Position numbers and translations under genes: made by a program. The notes under the pieces were generated by a model. The model was given only the letters and a program-made list of their open reading frames with translations, searched no databases and was not told the DNA's origin. DNA of 18,928 bases, taken from positions 1-18,928 of the forward strand of contig JAFGHN010000191.1 of NCBI GenBank assembly GCA_016930115.1, in the 5' to 3' direction. Shown piece after piece: positions 16,031-18,928 of the stretch. Numbering within the stretch: position 1 is the first letter of the stretch; every line of letters begins with the position of its first letter. The DNA comes from Spirochaetales bacterium (GTDB taxonomy: Bacteria > Spirochaetota > Spirochaetia > ARS1246).

Positions 16031-16062
16031 ATAGGGTGGGATTTCACCCTATCGATTTTTTT
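16031..16062 (+). terminator. Strong rho-independent terminator with no evident gene upstream
   Basis: ATAGGGTG (16031-16038) pairs perfectly with CACCCTAT (16045-16052) around a 6-base loop. It is followed by CGA and seven T's (16056-16062). It reads on the plus strand, where no gene precedes it: the sequence to its left is the promoter and 5' end of the minus-strand DUF5312-like gene. It may stop antisense or readthrough transcription, or end a short RNA. Confidence 0.65.
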
Positions 16063-16064
16063 GC

Positions 16065-16094
16065 TTGACCGGGCCTGGCAAAACCGGCTATAAA
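16065..16094 (+). promoter_or_regulatory. Sigma-70-type promoter of cimA
   Basis: TTGACC (16065-16070) and TATAAA (16089-16094) are separated by 18 bases. The expected start is about 16101-16103, at or just before the ATG of the leader peptide, so the leader peptide may be read from a leaderless transcript. Confidence 0.7.
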
Positions 16095-16102
16095 TAACCG
16101 TT

Positions 16103-16171
16103 ATGAATATGACGGTCGTATCCCCCATCGCTATTATTATCGGCATAAGGAGCTTGATCTGGGGGAGATAG
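16103..16171 (+). CDS. Isoleucine-rich leader peptide of the cimA attenuator
   Basis: This 22-codon frame runs from ATG at 16103 to TAG at 16169. Its middle reads S-P-I-A-I-I-I-G-I, and it holds six Ile codons (16127, 16133, 16136, 16139, 16145, 16157), two Val and one Leu. A second ATG at 16109 could also serve. There is no ribosome-binding site, and the -10 box ends eight bases before the ATG. The frame lies between a promoter and a terminator just upstream of cimA, and its Ile codons fall between the two RNA segments that would pair first. These are the marks of a transcription-attenuation leader that senses charged tRNA-Ile. Confidence 0.8.
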   Translation: MNMTVVSPIAIIIGIRSLIWGR

Positions 16172-16224
16172 TACCGGACCACCGGTAAACAAGCCGTTCT
16201 CCCCGGAGAGAACGGCTTTTTTTT
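16115..16224 (+). promoter_or_regulatory. Transcription attenuator (ilv-type) controlling cimA
   Basis: Three exclusive pairings can be drawn. 1:2 is TAT-CCCCC (16119-16126) with GGGGG-ATA (16161-16170, two-base bulge). 2:3, the antiterminator, is GGGGAGA (16162-16168) with TCTCCCC (16198-16204). 3:4 is the terminator at 16191-16218. A ribosome stalled on the central Ile codons would mask segment 1 and free segment 2 to pair with 3, letting transcription continue. A ribosome reaching the TAG would cover segment 2 and let the terminator form. A small ACCGG/CCGGT hairpin (16173-16186) lies between segments 2 and 3, and GCTTG (16152-16156) could alternatively pair with CAAGC (16190-16194). Confidence 0.8.
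16191..16224 (+). terminator. Rho-independent terminator in the cimA leader (attenuator)
   Basis: AAGCCGTTCTC (16191-16201) pairs perfectly with GAGAACGGCTT (16208-16218) around a 6-base loop, and eight T's occupy 16217-16224. It stands only 16 bases before the cimA ATG, downstream of the cimA promoter, so it must be conditional. Confidence 0.92.
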
Positions 16225-16240
16225 GCAGTAAGGGGAACAC

Positions 16241-17824
16241 ATGAAACACAAAAAAATCCTGGTCTACGATACAACGCTCCGGGACGGCATGCAGGGCATC
16301 GAGGTCAACTATACCCTTGAGGACAAGATACAAATAGCCCACATGCTCGATGAGATGCACATAGACTACATCGAAGGCGGGTTCCCCCTCTCCAACTCAA
16401 AAGAACTGGAGTTTTTCAGGCGTGTGAAAAATGAAAAATTTGAACACGCCAAGATCGTCTCGTTCGGGTCAACCCGCCGTCCCGGGCGTCGCGCATCGGA
16501 GGATCCGAACATAGCCGCGCTCATAGACGCGGAAACCGATGTTGTGACAATTGTCGGGAAAACCTGGAAAGCCCATGTGGAACAGGTGCTCAACACGACA
16601 CCTTCAGAGAACGTAAACATGTTCAGCGATTCGATTGCCTACCTCAAATCCCGGGGCAAGGAAGTCATAGTCGACTACGAACACTTCTTTGACGGGTTCA
16701 AAGATGATGCACAATACGCCCTCAAGCTGCTTGAGATGGGCACGCGGGAAGGCGCCGATGCCCTGATCCTGTGCGACACCAACGGCGGAACGATGCCGAA
16801 CGAAGTGACGGACATCCTTCGCTCCCTCCCGCTTGAAAAGCTTGCTCCGGTGGGAGTTCATTTCCACAACGATTGCGGAACCGCGGATTCAAACTCTCTT
16901 CTTTCGGTTCTGGAAGGGGTCGTTCACGTCCAGGGTACCATCAACGGCTGGGGAGAGAGAAGCGGCAACGCGAACCTCTGCGTCATAGTGCCCAATATCT
17001 GCCTCAAGACCGATTTTACTACCGCCATGTGCAGCCGGTTGAAGCGGCTGACTTCTCTTTCGAGGTATATTTCCGAGAAGGCAAATATCATACCTGACAA
17101 GCGTCAGCCCTACGTCGGCGAAGCGGCGTTCAGCCACAAGGCCGGCCAGCATGCGGACGTCATAAGCAAAGCCGCGCGTCTCATGGAGCACATTGACGGC
17201 TCGGTGGTGGGAAACGAACGCCGCATCATCCTCTCTGAGCTCGCCGGAAAATCTACGATCGTGAGGAAAATGTCCAGATACGGTGACTTTTCAAAAAACT
17301 CACGCAGCGTCCGGCAACTTCTGGACATATTGAAATCGAAAGAGAATTTCGGCTATGAATACGAGGCAGCCGAAGCGTCCTTTGATCTCCTCATTCGAAA
17401 ACACATCGACAAGTATTCGAGCCTTTTCGAACTGAACAACTACCATTTGGAATCGTATAAGACCGGAGACGTGCGTTCCAAGACGGTGGGACGAATTTTT
17501 CTGACGCACAACGGGAAGCAGATCATGGGCGCAGGTGTCGGTTTCGGCCCGGTTGAGACTCTCGATATGGCGATACGCGACGCTCTGCTGCCGTTTCAAC
17601 CCTTTCTCGAGAAGATCCACCTCATAGACTATCGGGTTCGCGTATTGAATCCGGAAGCGGCAACCGCGTCAAAAGTGCGCGTGTTTGTCACAAGCACCGA
17701 TCATGAGCGGACCTGGGATACGGTGGGTGTTTCCGAGAACATAATCGAGGCGTCCTGGGAAGCATTGGTAGACAGCTTTGACTACTACTACAATAATTTC
17801 GTGCTCGAAAACGGCCGGGAATAG
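16241..17824 (+). CDS. cimA: Citramalate synthase
   Basis: The 527-residue enzyme condenses acetyl-CoA with pyruvate to (R)-citramalate, the first step of threonine-independent isoleucine synthesis. The HMGL-like TIM barrel has YDTTLRDGMQ (9-18) and the metal-binding HFHND (207-211), then VQGTINGWGERSGNANL. A LeuA-type allosteric domain fills about 400-520. Citramalate synthase is preferred over 2-isopropylmalate synthase because of GMQGIEVNYTLEDK near the N-terminus, the NGWGER-GNANL stretch, and the KTWKAHVEQVLNT segment I associate with the CimA group. The isoleucine-rich leader agrees. AAGGGG lies five bases before the ATG. It ends four bases from the convergent carB stop, with no terminator visible between them. 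Confidence 0.92.
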   Translation: MKHKKILVYDTTLRDGMQGIEVNYTLEDKIQIAHMLDEMHIDYIEGGFPLSNSKELEFFRRVKNEKFEHAKIVSFGSTRRPGRRASEDPNIAALIDAETDVVTIVGKTWKAHVEQVLNTTPSENVNMFSDSIAYLKSRGKEVIVDYEHFFDGFKDDAQYALKLLEMGTREGADALILCDTNGGTMPNEVTDILRSLPLEKLAPVGVHFHNDCGTADSNSLLSVLEGVVHVQGTINGWGERSGNANLCVIVPNICLKTDFTTAMCSRLKRLTSLSRYISEKANIIPDKRQPYVGEAAFSHKAGQHADVISKAARLMEHIDGSVVGNERRIILSELAGKSTIVRKMSRYGDFSKNSRSVRQLLDILKSKENFGYEYEAAEASFDLLIRKHIDKYSSLFELNNYHLESYKTGDVRSKTVGRIFLTHNGKQIMGAGVGFGPVETLDMAIRDALLPFQPFLEKIHLIDYRVRVLNPEAATASKVRVFVTSTDHERTWDTVGVSENIIEASWEALVDSFDYYYNNFVLENGRE

Positions 17825-17828
17825 CCAA

Positions 17829-18928
17829 CTACATCATCGATGTTTTATTCGACAGCGGAGCGATGTTAATCTCCTGCTTCAGGAGGTAGCGTATGCCCTC
17901 GGCCGCCGCGCCGGCGGCGGAAGTTGTGGTTGTATAAGGGATTCTCCGGCGAACCGCCTCTATCCTGATTTCCGCGTCGCCCTGCTGCGAATAGTGGCCC
18001 AAGGGTGTATTTATGAGTAGATCGATCCTTCCCGTGCGCATGTGGTCTATAACGTTTGGGTGGCCCTCTTGAATCTTCAGAATCACTTCCGCAAATATGC
18101 CGTTTTCAAAGAGAAAAGCTGCGGTTCCGCGGGTGGCGCAGATATCAAACCCCAAATCGCTGAACTCACGTACGATTGGAAGAACCGTTGCCTTGTCCTG
18201 ATCATGGATCGACACAAAGACGCGGCCGCGCACCGGCAACACCGTTCCTGCGGAGGCCTGCGCTTTCGCAAACGCTTCGCCGAAAGTCTGACCGGTGCCG
18301 ATTACCTCCCCCGTTGATTTCATCTCCGGTCCGAGAATCGGATCGATGATGTGAAATCTCTGGAAAGAAAAGACCGCTTCCTTCACCGCCCAGCCGGTAA
18401 TACATTTTCCGCAACCAAGACCGTTTGAAACGAGCCCCTGTTCCTGGAGGTCCTGCCCGTTCCAGATCTTCACAACCGCTTCAACAAGGTTCACACCGGA
18501 AGCTTTTGAAATGAACGGCACCGTCCTCGAAGCGCGCGGGTTGACTTCCAGCACATAGAGCTCATCGTTCTTCACCGCAAACTGAATGTTGATGAAACCC
18601 TGAACGTTTGTTTCTCTGCAGATGCGCGCTGCTGCCGCCGCCATCTCATCGAGCTTTTCATCGCTCGATTTATAAGCGGGGAAAACGCATGCCGAATCGC
18701 CGGAGTGAATACCCGCCGCCTCAATATGCTGCATGATTCCCGCGACATAGACATTCGTCCCGTCGGAGAGAGCGTCAAGATCGTACTCAAACGCATCCTC
18801 CAGAAATTTGTCCACCAGAACGGGTCTCTCCGCGCTGATATCGATGCCGCGGTCGAGAAAACCATCGAGCTCCGCTGCGTGAAAGGCGATAAACATGCTT
18901 CTCCCGCCGAGAACGAAAGAAGGCCTCA
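17829..18928 (-). CDS. carB: Carbamoyl-phosphate synthase large subunit, C-terminal part (5' end beyond window)
   Basis: About 366 codons of the large subunit are present and the frame stays open to the window edge. The upstream codons read RPSFVLGGRSM, typical of the second ATP-grasp domain. This half makes carbamoyl phosphate from carbamate and ATP for arginine and pyrimidines. The ATP-grasp end carries NIQFAVKNDELYVLEVNPRASRTVPF, with the metal and ATP residues E-x-N-x-R. The MGS-like allosteric domain starts near GRVFVSIHDQDK and includes ICATRGTAAFL. The ATG at 18896 is only an internal Met. The gene is convergent with cimA. It needs a full-length context to say whether it is one chain, but no break is seen here. 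Confidence 0.96.
   Translation of the reverse strand, partial: RPSFVLGGRSMFIAFHAAELDGFLDRGIDISAERPVLVDKFLEDAFEYDLDALSDGTNVYVAGIMQHIEAAGIHSGDSACVFPAYKSSDEKLDEMAAAAARICRETNVQGFINIQFAVKNDELYVLEVNPRASRTVPFISKASGVNLVEAVVKIWNGQDLQEQGLVSNGLGCGKCITGWAVKEAVFSFQRFHIIDPILGPEMKSTGEVIGTGQTFGEAFAKAQASAGTVLPVRGRVFVSIHDQDKATVLPIVREFSDLGFDICATRGTAAFLFENGIFAEVILKIQEGHPNVIDHMRTGRIDLLINTPLGHYSQQGDAEIRIEAVRRRIPYTTTTSAAGAAAEGIRYLLKQEINIAPLSNKTSMM

Noticed and set aside
16103..16240. T-box or metabolite riboswitch in the cimA leader
   Set aside because: The leader is only about 140 bases, with no T-box sequence or tRNA-specifier stem seen. The Ile-rich peptide and three exclusive pairings explain it better.
17871..17885. 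CTCCTG-CTT-CAGGAG hairpin as a cimA terminator
   Set aside because: It has only six base pairs, no T-run on either strand, and lies within carB codons.

Overview
This is a bacterial chromosome segment of moderate GC content. It most likely comes from a spirochaete (Spirochaetales-like, free-living). Three things point there: the order rplU-prp-rpmA-obgE-nadD-LCP/LytR_C protein-rsfS, ispE directly followed by spoVG, and a 568-residue protein that I recall as resembling a spirochaete family of unknown function (DUF5312). The assignment rests on gene order and protein character only. No rRNA, tRNA, CRISPR array, insertion sequence or phage gene is visible. Coding density is high, and almost every gene lies on the minus strand.

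Layout from left to right. 1-911 (-): the first codons of spoVG and the whole of ispE. 1051-1359 (+): a small, extremely acidic protein with no basic residue, with its own promoter and a strong ribosome-binding site. 1338-2892 (-): rsfS and a degenerate LCP/LytR_C membrane protein, with a promoter of their own. 2961-5522 (-): rplU-prp-rpmA-obgE-nadD, a ribosome, GTPase and NAD operon. 5644-11588 (-): gltB-gltD, the two subunits of glutamate synthase, preceded by a good sigma-54 promoter match. 11732-15933 (-): an operon of the DUF5312-like gene, pgeF and argS, closed by a long hairpin terminator. 16065-17824 (+): a promoter, an isoleucine-rich leader peptide, a terminator/antiterminator and cimA (citramalate synthase). 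17829-18928 (-): the C-terminal third of carB, running off the window.

The best regulatory find is the cimA leader. It encodes a 22-residue peptide with six Ile codons, followed by three mutually exclusive RNA pairings and an 11-bp terminator with eight T's just before the structural gene. This is a classical attenuator, and it fits because citramalate is the entry point to threonine-independent isoleucine synthesis. Amino-acid metabolism is therefore controlled at two points here: cimA by isoleucine supply through attenuation, and gltBD probably by nitrogen status through sigma-54.

Other points of interest: two promoters place their -10 box 6-8 nt before an ATG, which suggests leaderless transcripts. 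prp sits beside an L27 gene that lacks the N-terminal extension Prp is known to cleave. The rplU promoter is embedded in the gltD terminator. A strong plus-strand terminator near 16031-16062 has no evident gene before it.
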